Shown: positions 30,626 to 41,453 of the stretch, piece after piece
How positions within the stretch are numbered: position 1 is the first letter of the stretch
How the letters are laid out: the number at the start of each line of letters is the position of its first letter
The notes under the pieces: generated by a model
The model's database searches: none
Told to the model about the DNA's origin: nothing
The model's input: the letters and a program-made list of their open reading frames with translations, nothing else
Program-made: the position numbers and the translations under genes
NCBI GenBank assembly: GCA_030158725.1
Contig: JAOASJ010000126.1
Span: 36,513 to 100,512 of the forward strand
Reading direction: 5' to 3'
DNA length: 64,000 bases
Source: Bacteroidia bacterium
Lineage (GTDB): Bacteria > Bacteroidota > Bacteroidia > NS11-12g > UBA955

Positions 30626-31186
30626 TTACATGTTTTCAAGGTTGGTAATTCTTTTTTCTCTAAGCTTTTTATAATAAGAAGGAGAAAGTCCTGTGACTTT
30701 TTTGAATTGATTGGAAAGATGGGCAACGCTACTGTAGTGTAGCTTTTCTGATATTTCAGTAAGATTTAATTCATCGTATAATATTAACTCCTTAGCACGT
30801 TCAATTTTATGAGAAATAATAAATTGTTGAATTGTTATGCCTTTTACCTCAGAAAAAATATTGGACAAATAGGTGTAATCGTAGTTTAATTTAGCACTAA
30901 TATAATCAGAGTAATTGGTCTTCGGAATTTCATCCACATAATGGATCATTTCAATAATGACATTCTTTATTTTATCTATTAAAATACTTTTTTTATCATC
31001 CAATAATTCTAACCCGGACTTAAGTAAATTCTGTTTGAGTAATCCATGCTGTTCATCATTCATTTCTTCCATGATTTCAACCATGCCAAGATCCACTGAT
31101 ACATAATGTAATCCGAGTTTTATAAGCTCGTCTTTAACCAACATTTTACAGCGCAAACTTACCATGTATTTAATATACAGTTTCAT
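30626..31186 (-). CDS. AraC-family transcriptional regulator
   Basis: C-term HTH: IERAKELILYDELNLTEISEKLHYSSVAHLSNQFKKVTGLSPSYYKKLR. Confidence 0.9.
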   Translation of the reverse strand: MKLYIKYMVSLRCKMLVKDELIKLGLHYVSVDLGMVEIMEEMNDEQHGLLKQNLLKSGLELLDDKKSILIDKIKNVIIEMIHYVDEIPKTNYSDYISAKLNYDYTYLSNIFSEVKGITIQQFIISHKIERAKELILYDELNLTEISEKLHYSSVAHLSNQFKKVTGLSPSYYKKLREKRITNLENM

Positions 31187-31271
31187 AGTTACATTTTAGT
31201 TTTTTATTGGAGGAAAATTGTATAAAAGGTTTGTTAACTTGAATTCTTTAACAGATGCACCAAACAGAAAA

Positions 31272-31291
31272 ATGTAATCAGAACATTACAT
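31272..31291. promoter_or_regulatory. Palindrome ATGTAAT-N6-ATTACAT (candidate operator)
   Basis: Perfect 7-bp arms about 86 bp upstream of the AraC-family start. Confidence 0.45.
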
Positions 31292-31667
31292 AATTTAAAA
31301 GAAGCTTTTTGAATTAAATCCACAAACACTAAAGATGTATTTTACTAAACTTAACATATCAAAGATAGATTTAATAAGTCTATTTACCTAATAATTATTT
31401 GATTATTAATAATTTATATATTAATTAAGTCCTTTTTGCTATTATAAAATTGTCATACTTACTGTCGTTCTTGCTTATTTTGCAATAAAAATAATGAATC
31501 ATTAAGACGAAAAATTATTCTAAATGAGTTTGTGAAATAGACAATTTAAAATTACTGCCATAACGACGATTATTCTAATTGAAAATTATAATTTTAGGCA
31601 TATAAAATTGAACATTTTGTCATACTTTTGTTAGTGGTACATCTATTGCCATAAAAGAGATAATATT

Positions 31668-34145
31668 ATGATTTTTGATAAAAAGATATTTGGAGGACAC
31701 ATGGATTCAGAGGATACTGAAGGAGGGGACTTGTTTCCATTGTTTTCGCAACAAGAAGAAAAGGAGAGCAATAAATTAACTGTGCCAGGAAGTCTGCCAA
31801 TCTTACCGATTCGCAATACTGTTTTGTTTCCAGGTGTGGTATTCCCAATAACAGTAGGGAGAGATAAATCCATCAAATTAATAAAGGACGCCAATAAGGG
31901 TGATAAAATTATTGGTGTATTTGCTCAAATAAATCCTGAAACTGAAGAACCTGGAATCTCAGACCTGAATACAATTGGCACTATGGCGCAAATTATTAAA
32001 ATTCTGCGCATGCCTGATGGCAATACAACTGCCATTATTCAAGGCAAACGAAAAATTGAATTGGGCCCTGAATTGTCATCTGAACCTTATTTAAGAGCGG
32101 AAGTAAAAGCATTAGATATTGAAGAAGAAGTTACTGATAAAGAATTAAATGCCCTTATCAGCAGCATAAAAGATACTGCAGCAGAGAACATAGATTTATC
32201 GCCCAATATCCCTTCTGAAGCCAATTTTGCGCTTAGAAACATTGACAGCGATAATTTTTTAGTGAGTTTTATTGCTTCTAACTTAAACATCACTTTACCT
32301 GAAAAGCAACATATTTTAAATTCTAAAACTTTAAAAGAACGTGCCAATATGGTTTTTGAACATTTGATAAGAGAAAACCAAATGTTGAAATTAAAAGACC
32401 AAATTCAAAGCAAAGTTAAAGTTGATATTGACAAGCAACAAAAAGAGTATTTCCTGCAACAGCAAATTCGTGCTATCCAAGAAGAATTGGGACACGACTC
32501 TCCAGATAGAGAAATTGAAAGTCTACGCGAAAGAGGAAATAAAAAGAAATGGAGCAAAGAAACGCATGAAGCTTTTAACAAAGAATTGGATAAGCTTTTG
32601 CGCGTTAATCCTGCAAGTCCTGATTATTCAGTTAGTCTCAACTACGCTCAAACACTCTTGGATTTGCCTTGGAACGAATTCACCCGTGATAATTTAGATA
32701 TTAAAAAAGCTCAGAAAGTGCTGGACTCAGACCATTTTGGTTTGGAGAAAGTAAAACAAAGAATTCTAGAATATTTGGCAGTCATCAAATTGAAAGGCGA
32801 TTTAAAAAGCCCTATCATTTGTTTGTATGGACCTCCAGGTGTGGGTAAAACCAGTTTGGGTAAAAGTATTGCCAAAGCCATTGGAAGGAAATATGTTCGT
32901 GTTTCATTAGGTGGATTGCACGATGAATCTGAAATTCGCGGTCACCGTAAAACCTATATTGGTGCTATGCCTGGTCGTATTATCCAAAACCTTAAAAAGG
33001 TAAAATCAGGTAATCCTGTTTTTGTATTGGATGAGATTGATAAAGTAGGACATGACTTTAAAGGAGATCCATCTTCTGCTTTACTAGAAGTTTTAGATCC
33101 GGAACAAAACACTAGCTTCCACGACAATTATTTGGAATTGGACTACGACTTGAGCAAGGTAATGTTTATTGCCACAGCCAATTCATTAGATACCATACAA
33201 CCAGCATTGTTGGATAGAATGGAAATTATTGAAATAAGTGGCTATACAGTTGAAGAAAAAATTCAAATTGCTCAAAAGTATTTGATTCCAAAACAAAGAA
33301 CCATGCATGGTTTGAAAGCCAATCAATTCAAACTAAGTGATGATGTTTTAGAAGGTATAGTAGAAGAGTATACAAGAGAAAGTGGTGTCAGAAACCTTGA
33401 GAAAAAAATAGCAGCACTGGTAAGACACAATGCAATGAATATTGCAAGTGAAGGACCTTTTAATCCTAGTTTAAGTCATGCAGATATCGAAAGAATATTG
33501 GGTGTAGATAAATTGGAAAAAGAGATTTACCAAGACAATGATACAGCAGGTGTTGTTACCGGTTTGGCTTGGAGTCCAGTTGGTGGAAGTATCTTGTTTG
33601 TAGAAAGTACTTTAACCCGTGGTAAAGGCGGTGTGGTATTAACAGGTAAATTGGGCGATGTAATGAAAGAGTCGGCCACCACTGCAATGACGTATTTAAA
33701 AGCCAACGCAGAGTATTTAAACATCGATTACAAAGCATTTAATAATTGGGATACACACATTCACTTTCCTGCAGGAGCAATTCCCAAAGATGGTCCAAGT
33801 GCAGGTATTACCATTTTAACTTCACTTGCATCCTTGTTTACTCAAAGAAAAATTAAACCTTTCCTTGCAATGACTGGTGAAATAACCTTAAGAGGTCGTG
33901 TGCTTCCAGTGGGTGGAATTAAAGAGAAAATATTGGCAGCAAAACGCGCAGGGATTAAAGAAATTATCATGTGCAAGGAAAATAAAAAAGATGTAGATGA
34001 TATTCCTAGTCAATATTTAAAAGGTGTGGAGTTTCATTATGTAAGCAATATGCTAGAGGTTCTTGATCTTGCATTATTAGATGAAAAAGTTGCAAAACCT
34101 TTGGAATTGAACATAGAAGAAACAACAAAAGATAAAAAAGATTAA
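31668..34145 (+). CDS. lon: ATP-dependent protease Lon
   Basis: 825 aa; [38 protein letters not shown], catalytic KDGPSAGI. Confidence 0.96.
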   Translation: MIFDKKIFGGHMDSEDTEGGDLFPLFSQQEEKESNKLTVPGSLPILPIRNTVLFPGVVFPITVGRDKSIKLIKDANKGDKIIGVFAQINPETEEPGISDLNTIGTMAQIIKILRMPDGNTTAIIQGKRKIELGPELSSEPYLRAEVKALDIEEEVTDKELNALISSIKDTAAENIDLSPNIPSEANFALRNIDSDNFLVSFIASNLNITLPEKQHILNSKTLKERANMVFEHLIRENQMLKLKDQIQSKVKVDIDKQQKEYFLQQQIRAIQEELGHDSPDREIESLRERGNKKKWSKETHEAFNKELDKLLRVNPASPDYSVSLNYAQTLLDLPWNEFTRDNLDIKKAQKVLDSDHFGLEKVKQRILEYLAVIKLKGDLKSPIICLYGPPGVGKTSLGKSIAKAIGRKYVRVSLGGLHDESEIRGHRKTYIGAMPGRIIQNLKKVKSGNPVFVLDEIDKVGHDFKGDPSSALLEVLDPEQNTSFHDNYLELDYDLSKVMFIATANSLDTIQPALLDRMEIIEISGYTVEEKIQIAQKYLIPKQRTMHGLKANQFKLSDDVLEGIVEEYTRESGVRNLEKKIAALVRHNAMNIASEGPFNPSLSHADIERILGVDKLEKEIYQDNDTAGVVTGLAWSPVGGSILFVESTLTRGKGGVVLTGKLGDVMKESATTAMTYLKANAEYLNIDYKAFNNWDTHIHFPAGAIPKDGPSAGITILTSLASLFTQRKIKPFLAMTGEITLRGRVLPVGGIKEKILAAKRAGIKEIIMCKENKKDVDDIPSQYLKGVEFHYVSNMLEVLDLALLDEKVAKPLELNIEETTKDKKD

Positions 34146-34154
34146 ATTTACAAC

Positions 34155-34544
34155 ATGAAAACAAATATTAAATCGTTAATCATGGCCAGTTTATTTCTTG
34201 GGTTGGCCGCTTCTTGTGGCTCTAAGAAAACTGTTGCAAGTGCTGATGTTCCTAAACCTGCGCCAAGCAAATTGAATTGCAGTACTTCTAATTCATATAG
34301 CAACAACATCAAAGGTTTGATTGATTTGCATTGTGCTAAATCATGCCACAGCGCAAGCAAGCATGCAGATGGCATCGATTTGTCTACTTATGATATGCTA
34401 AAAGAGGAAGCAATTAAGCCTCGCTTTATGGCAGCGATTAAACACCAAATGTTGGCAACCCCAATGCCTTTGAAGGCGGCTAAATTAAGTGATAGCACCA
34501 TTCAAGTTATTGAATGTTGGATTATAAACGGAATGGTAAATTAA
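34155..34544 (+). CDS. Cytochrome c-like lipoprotein
   Basis: lipobox LGLAASC; LIDLHCAKSCHSASKHADGIDLSTYDMLKEEA. Confidence 0.65.
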   Translation: MKTNIKSLIMASLFLGLAASCGSKKTVASADVPKPAPSKLNCSTSNSYSNNIKGLIDLHCAKSCHSASKHADGIDLSTYDMLKEEAIKPRFMAAIKHQMLATPMPLKAAKLSDSTIQVIECWIINGMVN

Positions 34545-34557
34545 AAAGAAAGATATA

Positions 34558-34592
34558 ATAAAAAAGGCTCCAAAAACTTGGAGCCTTTTTTT
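34558..34592. terminator. Bidirectional terminator
   Basis: AAAAAAGGCTCCAA-AAAC-TTGGAGCCTTTTTTT. Confidence 0.88.
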
Positions 34593-34607
34593 ATGCCTTA
34601 AATTATT

Positions 34608-35030
34608 TTATTCTAAGAATACTTCGACAGCCTCTACTGCACCATTAAGTTCAACCCAAGCAACCGTGTTTGGACCTAGATCTAAGAACATAACCGGTCT
34701 ATCCGCTCCAGTATTTTTATCTACCATAGTGCGAATACTGATGATGCGGTATTTTTTGCCACCATACGAGCAGGGAAGGGCCTTGGCATCGAAATCACCA
34801 TCTAGAAAAAAATATTCATAGAAATCTTCTCCAGTAGTTTTGTTATAAGTGGCGTTGATATTTGTAAATCGGGTTTTTTGATAATATTGTAAGTAAGTAT
34901 ATCCTTTCGCTGGACATACTGAAATCATAACTGAATCACCTACTTGAACACTTCTACTTGAATCAGCTGTATTGGCTTTTGAAACATGCATACAAAACAG
35001 CATGCAAAGGGTTATTATTAAGTGCTTCAT
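34608..35030 (-). CDS. Hypothetical exported protein
   Basis: 140 aa with signal peptide MKHLIITLCMLFCMHVSKA. Confidence 0.6.
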   Translation of the reverse strand: MKHLIITLCMLFCMHVSKANTADSSRSVQVGDSVMISVCPAKGYTYLQYYQKTRFTNINATYNKTTGEDFYEYFFLDGDFDAKALPCSYGGKKYRIISIRTMVDKNTGADRPVMFLDLGPNTVAWVELNGAVEAVEVFLE

Positions 35031-35123
35031 TGTATTTTATTCACGCAATTATACTGCCAAAATAATAAAAATTTTTTGTATTTGAAAAAAAGGTGTTAAT
35101 TAGCGAAAAATTTACAGACTATA

Positions 35124-35435
35124 ATGGAAGATTTCAGAGACAAGAACAGCATCTATTCGAAACGTGTGAAAGCTGGAAAAAGGACTTATTTTTTTGATGT
35201 AAGAGCCACGAAGTCAAATGATTATTTTTTAACGATTACTGAAAGCACAAAGAAATTCGACGATGGAAACTATGTGAAATCTAAGATTTTTTTATATAAA
35301 GAAGATTTCAATAAGTTCTCTGAAGCTTTAAATGAAACCATTAAGCACGTTAAAAGTGAATTGCTTCCTGAATATAATTTCGATGAATTTTCAAGAAAAG
35401 ATTACGATCCAGAAACTGGAACTAACTTGTCTTAA
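35124..35435 (+). CDS. PUR-alpha-like/DUF3276 nucleic-acid-binding protein
   Basis: 103 aa; IYSKRVKAGKRTYFFDVRATKSNDYFLTITESTK. Confidence 0.88.
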   Translation: MEDFRDKNSIYSKRVKAGKRTYFFDVRATKSNDYFLTITESTKKFDDGNYVKSKIFLYKEDFNKFSEALNETIKHVKSELLPEYNFDEFSRKDYDPETGTNLS

Positions 35436-35453
35436 TTAGTCAAACTTTCCTTA

Positions 35454-36494
35454 CTATTTCTTCTTGTAAAAATCGTTTAAGTTTACCAATAAACTAAACT
35501 GATTGCTGTTGTGTCCATAAAAATAACTTGCGCTTCCGTAAGATATTTGGAATTTAGAAACTTTAAAACCTAAACCCCAGCTAAAACCAGCGGTTCCTCT
35601 TTTTTGCTCTTGTCCCATTTCTTTTCGTTTCATGTGGTTGTAACCAAAACGGACAACAAAATATTTAGATAAGTTTAATTCTCCACCTAAAGCAATATGT
35701 CGCAAGATATTGTCACCCATAGTCATGGTTTTGTATTTAGGATTTCCATTTTCGTCTTTTTCACCCGTTTCGCTTATCGTATATCTAAAATCAGGTGTCT
35801 GCAAATTATTGAAGATTAAATGGTATCTGAAAGGTAAATGCTCTAGTCTTTTAGATATGCTAATTGCCATTTCAAAAGGCAAGCCTTGGCGCTCGGTTCC
35901 ACTGTATGGAATTGCTTGGAAACCAATGTTTCTAGCAAACGCTGTAATGTTTAATTGTTTGGCAGAATCGGTATAAATAGCTGAAAGGTCTGTCGACAAT
36001 CCATTGCTTACAAATGATTCGTATATTGAATAAATGTATTTTGCATTGGCACCAACCCTAAACTTACTATTCAATTGTTTTCCATACGATAAGTTAAAGC
36101 ATTGGTCTTGGGCTTTAAATGTCCCTGTGCTTATTCCTGCTTCATTATATCCATTAAAAGTACCATAGTCATTATATAATATTCCCAATGAAAAGGTGCC
36201 TATGTTTTTAAAAGATTTTCCATATCCGAAATAACCGGAATTAATATCACTTATGTAGTTGTTGTAACTGGCAAAAACATGTTTGTCCATCGCTGAATTA
36301 AGAGCGGCTGGATTGCACCATGCTTGACTTAAATCATTGTCAATGGTAGAAATAAAACTGCTGCCCAATGACAATTGTCTAGCAGAACTGGGCATATTTA
36401 AAAAAGCAAATGCTTTTGTTCCCGCTCTTTGTGAATAGACAAATTGGGCGCTAAATAATAGTATAAACAGGGCAAGTATTTGCTTCTTCATCAT
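35454..36494 (-). CDS. porQ: Type IX secretion system protein PorQ
   Basis: 346 aa; FAFLNMPSSARQLSLGSSFISTIDNDLSQAWCNPAALNSAMDKHVFASYNNYISDINSGYFGYG. Confidence 0.87.
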   Translation of the reverse strand: MMKKQILALFILLFSAQFVYSQRAGTKAFAFLNMPSSARQLSLGSSFISTIDNDLSQAWCNPAALNSAMDKHVFASYNNYISDINSGYFGYGKSFKNIGTFSLGILYNDYGTFNGYNEAGISTGTFKAQDQCFNLSYGKQLNSKFRVGANAKYIYSIYESFVSNGLSTDLSAIYTDSAKQLNITAFARNIGFQAIPYSGTERQGLPFEMAISISKRLEHLPFRYHLIFNNLQTPDFRYTISETGEKDENGNPKYKTMTMGDNILRHIALGGELNLSKYFVVRFGYNHMKRKEMGQEQKRGTAGFSWGLGFKVSKFQISYGSASYFYGHNSNQFSLLVNLNDFYKKK

Positions 36495-36561
36495 TTTGTA
36501 TTTATATAAATCGACAATGTGATTTTTATTTTATTAAATCTAAAAAAAGACAATTTTATGA

Positions 36562-37413
36562 CTAATAAATTGTGTCTCTGACATTGCTGACTCCACCAAC
36601 CATTCCAATACCATTGGTAACATTTGATTTTAATATCACAGGTTCATTACTTAGGCCATTGCCGTTCTGACGGTAATTTTCTACAGCTCTTAAATAATCA
36701 TTGTAATCTGTATCGAAACTTTTTATTGAAACTTCAAATTTCGGGGTTCCTTGGGCCAATCCAAATGGTACGTCAAAATACAGGTTTTTGGTCTTGCCTG
36801 AAAAGGTTCTGTCGCTAAACATATATCCACCGTCATTCAATTTGTCATTATTTATGAATAGTATATCATTGGATGTGATTTCAAAAGGAAACCAAACGGT
36901 GGTTCCAGCATTGTAATAACGAATCAATAGCTTGTAATAATTGCTTACAGAACCATCATCGGTAAAACTCAAGCTAATCTGACCAACCTTAAATCCAAAG
37001 GCATCTAAGCCTATTGAGTCTTTGAACTTTAAAACAACTGGAAGTTTTTTAGGGATTTTCAAATTGGCTTGAACAGGGGTGTAGGTGCCAGAACTTACTT
37101 TTATTTGATATGAAGCACCAGGTTTTGGTTTTGCGGCCAAAACATATTTGCCAGAAAAATAATTGGCCGTTCCTATATTGGTTCCGTTTTCGAAAATTTG
37201 TACAACTGCATCCTTTATTAAATACCCTGTAGAGTCGTTCGATTGCATGATAGGAATACTGCGACTTACCTCCAAGGAAATATCATTTTCCGTATCCATT
37301 TCACCATTTACAACAATTTTACTGTTGTAGGCTGGTAGATTTAAGTCTATCTCTTTTGAGCATGAAAGTGCTAAGACTGTGATGCTCATAAAAATTATAT
37401 ATTTTAATTGCAT
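36562..37413 (-). CDS. DUF4249 lipoprotein
   Basis: lipobox VLALSC; VVNGEMDTENDISLEVSRSIPI...DAVVQIFENG. Confidence 0.85.
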   Translation of the reverse strand: MQLKYIIFMSITVLALSCSKEIDLNLPAYNSKIVVNGEMDTENDISLEVSRSIPIMQSNDSTGYLIKDAVVQIFENGTNIGTANYFSGKYVLAAKPKPGASYQIKVSSGTYTPVQANLKIPKKLPVVLKFKDSIGLDAFGFKVGQISLSFTDDGSVSNYYKLLIRYYNAGTTVWFPFEITSNDILFINNDKLNDGGYMFSDRTFSGKTKNLYFDVPFGLAQGTPKFEVSIKSFDTDYNDYLRAVENYRQNGNGLSNEPVILKSNVTNGIGMVGGVSNVRDTIY

Positions 37414-37418
37414 GTGAT

Positions 37419-39905
37419 TTAAAATTTGATGTAATAAGTAATACCTGGAATGAATGGTAAGAAGCCTCTTTGATAGGCCTTAGGTGTTTTACCGCTATTG
37501 TCTATGTAAATGTAGGCGGGATTGTTTCGGGCCAATACATTGTATATTGAGAATCTATAACCTGATTCAGCAGCCCAAGAAGAATAGCGTATTTTGTTTA
37601 AACCAAAATCAATTCTGAAGGTGTTTGCTAAGCGGTAATTGTTTTTCTCTGTATAGTCGTATACAACATTGCCGTTGATGTCTAAATATTTTCCAATTGG
37701 AACCGATTGAACATTTCCTGTTGAGAATACCACATTAATTGAAGCTGAATAATCGTCATCAATTTTGGTTTGAGCCACAATATTGATGTAGTGTCTGCGG
37801 TCAAATTGATAGAAATAGTCTTCGCCTCTATTAACAGTAGGGGTATTGCGCTTAGCCCAAGACAAAGTATAACTCATCCACCCAGTAAGGTCGCCTTTTC
37901 TTTTGTGCAAAAAGGTTTCAATACCATAATTCCAACCCTTACCAGTTAGTAATTTAGATTCCCAATCGTTGCTGCTAAGAATGCCACCATTGATATCTGC
38001 ACCTTCTTTTACTTCTAATATTCTAGAATACCATTTGTAATAACCTTCAACGGTTAATTCCCAATTGTCTTTAAATGGTTTTGAAAGTCCTAATGTGATT
38101 TGCTGGACTTTCTGCGGTTTTACTGCATCATTTGACGGTACCCATCGGTCAAAATTCAATGATAAAATATTTGAATTGATATTGTCAGCAAGTAAATTCA
38201 ACGTTTGATTCATCATCGTATAACTGCCTTTTAGAGCATAGGTGTTATTGAATTTTCTATTGAATGAAAATCTAGGTTCTAGGAAAATAAAGGTTTGGTC
38301 TTTGTAAAAATAGTTCACCATACGTGCCCCGATATTTAACCTTAAGTTGTTGTTTACCTTTTTCTCTTCTTCTACATAAATTGCAAGTTCTTTGGTGGTA
38401 AGGGCTTTTGATAATCCAAAAAAAGTATCATTTGAAATAATGCCATTTTGATTAAAGGTCGTAGCCGTTGATCCAGGCATGAATCCTTTTAAAGAAAATT
38501 GAGCTCCATAACGCAACGTATTTCGTTTGTCAAGCAAATAATCATAATTTAAACCTGTTTGAATATCGCGTATGAAATTAAAGTATTTAAAATTAATTTT
38601 TGAAAAATCTATCACTCTAGCACTGTCAACAGATTCGCTAAATCCAAGTCCAATCGAGCTTTTGTATTGGCTATAGGTAATATCGAAATTAGAAAATAAG
38701 CGGTTGTTAATTACTCGATTCCATTTAAATGAACCAGCTATGTTACCCCATTTAACATCAAACTCAGCATCTGAAGTTGTTTTGATGTTGTTAATCACTT
38801 CAGTTGATTTATTGTAGGTATAAAAACGGTCTCTGTTGTTGTAAACGCTGAAGAACAATTTGTTTTTTGCATTTATTCTATGGCAAACTTTAACATTTAA
38901 ATCGTAAAATGTATAGGTGAATTTATTAGAATCAGTGCTTATAGGTCTGAAGAATAAAAGGTCCCAGTTTGATCTTCTTGCTGCTACAGAAAAGGTCGTT
39001 CTTCCATCTCTTGAAAGTGGACCATTTAAATCGAGGGTAAATGAAAACAAACTATTCAAAAAGATACCATGTATATTTTTAGAGTTACCTTCTTTCATTA
39101 CCACATCGGTAATCGCTGAAAGTCGACCGCCATGCTTGGCTGAAAAACCACTCTTAGATAAGTTAATACTATTAATGGCATCTGAATTAAATATAGAATA
39201 AAAACCAAAAACGTGGTTGGTGTTATAAATAGGAATTCCATCAATTAAAACTAAGTTTTGATCCTGACTGCCACCTCTAACATACATGCCATTGGTTAAC
39301 TCAGTTCCGGGCATAACTCCTGGAAGATGTTTAATAGCTCTTCCAACATCAATCTCTCCGGCTAATGAAGGCATTTGACTAATTTGAAATCCAGGCACTT
39401 CAACATATCCATTTTCAATTCGGTCAATAATCTTCATGTTGTGCTGCAGGGCGTACAAAATTAGTTTGTTAACCTCATCGCTGTTTTTTATGGTAACTTT
39501 GGGAGAACTGCTGCTGTCGTTTTCATCTACCACAGTTTCTGTTTCTTCTGAAATTTGGATATCACTGAAAGGGTTAATTTGAAAAGCCTCATCTGGCATT
39601 TCACTTAATTCCACATCAGCTTGCTTATTAGAAGAAATACGCATGGTATCAATTTTGGCATAATATCCTTCACCTATGTATAGAATGTTTTTGGTTCCGT
39701 ATGGGACACTGATTGCATAGTAACCATAGTTGTTGGTTACTGAGCCTGATCCAGTTTGTGGACAGAAAACATAAGCCCCAATTAAAACCTCTCCAGTTTC
39801 TTTGTTGCTTAAAAAACCAGATATGGTAAAACTCTGAGCATTTAAGTTAGAAAGGCTTGTAAATACTAACAACAATAAAAAGTAAATCTTGCGTACTCGA
39901 TTCAT
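37419..39905 (-). CDS. TonB-dependent receptor with N-terminal carboxypeptidase-like domain
   Basis: 828 aa; ISGFLSNKETGEVLIGAYVF, plug LPGVMPGTELTNGMYVRGGSQDQNLVLIDGIPIYN. Confidence 0.93.
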   Translation of the reverse strand: MNRVRKIYFLLLLVFTSLSNLNAQSFTISGFLSNKETGEVLIGAYVFCPQTGSGSVTNNYGYYAISVPYGTKNILYIGEGYYAKIDTMRISSNKQADVELSEMPDEAFQINPFSDIQISEETETVVDENDSSSSPKVTIKNSDEVNKLILYALQHNMKIIDRIENGYVEVPGFQISQMPSLAGEIDVGRAIKHLPGVMPGTELTNGMYVRGGSQDQNLVLIDGIPIYNTNHVFGFYSIFNSDAINSINLSKSGFSAKHGGRLSAITDVVMKEGNSKNIHGIFLNSLFSFTLDLNGPLSRDGRTTFSVAARRSNWDLLFFRPISTDSNKFTYTFYDLNVKVCHRINAKNKLFFSVYNNRDRFYTYNKSTEVINNIKTTSDAEFDVKWGNIAGSFKWNRVINNRLFSNFDITYSQYKSSIGLGFSESVDSARVIDFSKINFKYFNFIRDIQTGLNYDYLLDKRNTLRYGAQFSLKGFMPGSTATTFNQNGIISNDTFFGLSKALTTKELAIYVEEEKKVNNNLRLNIGARMVNYFYKDQTFIFLEPRFSFNRKFNNTYALKGSYTMMNQTLNLLADNINSNILSLNFDRWVPSNDAVKPQKVQQITLGLSKPFKDNWELTVEGYYKWYSRILEVKEGADINGGILSSNDWESKLLTGKGWNYGIETFLHKRKGDLTGWMSYTLSWAKRNTPTVNRGEDYFYQFDRRHYINIVAQTKIDDDYSASINVVFSTGNVQSVPIGKYLDINGNVVYDYTEKNNYRLANTFRIDFGLNKIRYSSWAAESGYRFSIYNVLARNNPAYIYIDNSGKTPKAYQRGFLPFIPGITYYIKF

Positions 39906-40017
39906 AGTAATTAAAATTCAAATGTAATAAAAAAAGCGCATTTTATTTGAATGTTTAGGATTGGCAATAACTTGTGGAAAAGCTAAAAATGTTTGCACTT
40001 ATCTTTGAATTTATCAT

Positions 40018-40560
40018 TTGAAAATCATTCGTCGACTTTTAATATCGATACTATTGATTTTTACCTTGCAGAGCTATGGGGTTAATCATTCAGACTCAAG
40101 TTCTAAGTCTTTGGATACCACCAATGTACTAAGAGGTTTAAATTTAAAACGTGTTCCAAATATGGATACCTTGCATAAGGTTGCCCGAAAGTATATGGGA
40201 CGATGGAATTATTTATTTTTGGCAATAAAAATGGAAGAAAGTGGAGCAAATGGCCATTATAGCTGGTTGTCATCTACCCATTATAATTTATGTGGCATGC
40301 GTTTTCCACGAGCAAGAAGAACATATGCCATTGGTGCTACAAATACCAATTATGCCATCTATAGAAATTGGTTTGAATGCATGTTGGATTTTAAAATCTA
40401 TATTGAATCCATAGAAGCAAAATTTATAGATAAAAATAAACGTCCTCCTAAAGATGAAATAGAGATGATACATTTTATGTACAACTCGTTTAACCATTTT
40501 GCAAAATGGAAGAAAGACATGTTGGTTTTAATTAAATATGTCAAGAAGAAATATAAATAA
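40018..40560 (+). CDS. Glucosaminidase-domain exported protein (TTG start)
   Basis: 180 aa; FLAIKMEESGANGHYSWLSSTHYNLCGMRFPRARRTYAIGATNTNYAIYRNWFECMLDF. Confidence 0.75.
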   Translation: MKIIRRLLISILLIFTLQSYGVNHSDSSSKSLDTTNVLRGLNLKRVPNMDTLHKVARKYMGRWNYLFLAIKMEESGANGHYSWLSSTHYNLCGMRFPRARRTYAIGATNTNYAIYRNWFECMLDFKIYIESIEAKFIDKNKRPPKDEIEMIHFMYNSFNHFAKWKKDMLVLIKYVKKKYK

Positions 40561-40583
40561 GCTTTTTCTTTTAGTTTTGTAGA

Positions 40584-41453
40584 ATGTTTGTATCCGGTTT
40601 CACCATTGCTAGAAATGTCGTAAAAGCAGATTATCCAATTAAAGAAGCGGTGTATTCAATTTTACCTCTTTGCGACGAAATGGTTATAGCAGTTGGTAAA
40701 AGCGATGATGATACTTTGAATTACATTAAATCGTTTGATTCACCCAAAATTAAAATTATTGAAACCATATGGGACGATAGTTTAAGAGAAGGGGGTAAAG
40801 TATTGGCTATAGAAACCAATAAAGCGATGGATGCCATTAATCCTAATGCTGATTGGTGTTTTTATATTCAAGCAGACGAGTGTTTGCATGAACAATATCT
40901 TGAACCTTTGAAAAACCTTATGCTGAAATATAAGGATGAACAATCTATTGATGGTTTGCTTTTTAATTACACCCATTTTTATGGCAGCTACGATTATGTT
41001 GCCGACAGCCGTCATTGGTATAGAAAGGAAATACGCATCATTAGAAATAACCCACAAATTCGTTCCTTTAAAGATGCTCAAGGGTTTCGTAAAAACGACC
41101 AAAAATTAAAAGTAAAAGAAACAGGTGCATCTATTTACCATTATGGTTGGGTTAAGCATCCTAAACAACAACTTGAAAAATTAAAACAAGCTAGAAAATT
41201 ATGGCATTCTGATGAGTTTCTTGAAAAAGAATACGCAGACATAAACGAATATGATTTTAGTAATGTTGATTCTTTATCACTATTCACAGGAACCCATCCT
41301 CAAGTAATCCAAGAGCGTATCCAGAAAAAGAACTGGAAATTTGAGTACGATATAAAGATTAAAAATTTAGGCTTTAAAAAGTCTGTCCTATATTTTATTG
41401 AAAAAATAAGTGGTTGGAGAGTAGGAGAGAATAAAAACTACAAAATTATTTAA
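40584..41453 (+). CDS. Family 2-like glycosyltransferase
   Basis: 289 aa; SGFTIARNVVKADYPIKEAVYSILPLCDEMVIAVGKSDDDTL...WCFYIQADE. Confidence 0.83.
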   Translation: MFVSGFTIARNVVKADYPIKEAVYSILPLCDEMVIAVGKSDDDTLNYIKSFDSPKIKIIETIWDDSLREGGKVLAIETNKAMDAINPNADWCFYIQADECLHEQYLEPLKNLMLKYKDEQSIDGLLFNYTHFYGSYDYVADSRHWYRKEIRIIRNNPQIRSFKDAQGFRKNDQKLKVKETGASIYHYGWVKHPKQQLEKLKQARKLWHSDEFLEKEYADINEYDFSNVDSLSLFTGTHPQVIQERIQKKNWKFEYDIKIKNLGFKKSVLYFIEKISGWRVGENKNYKII

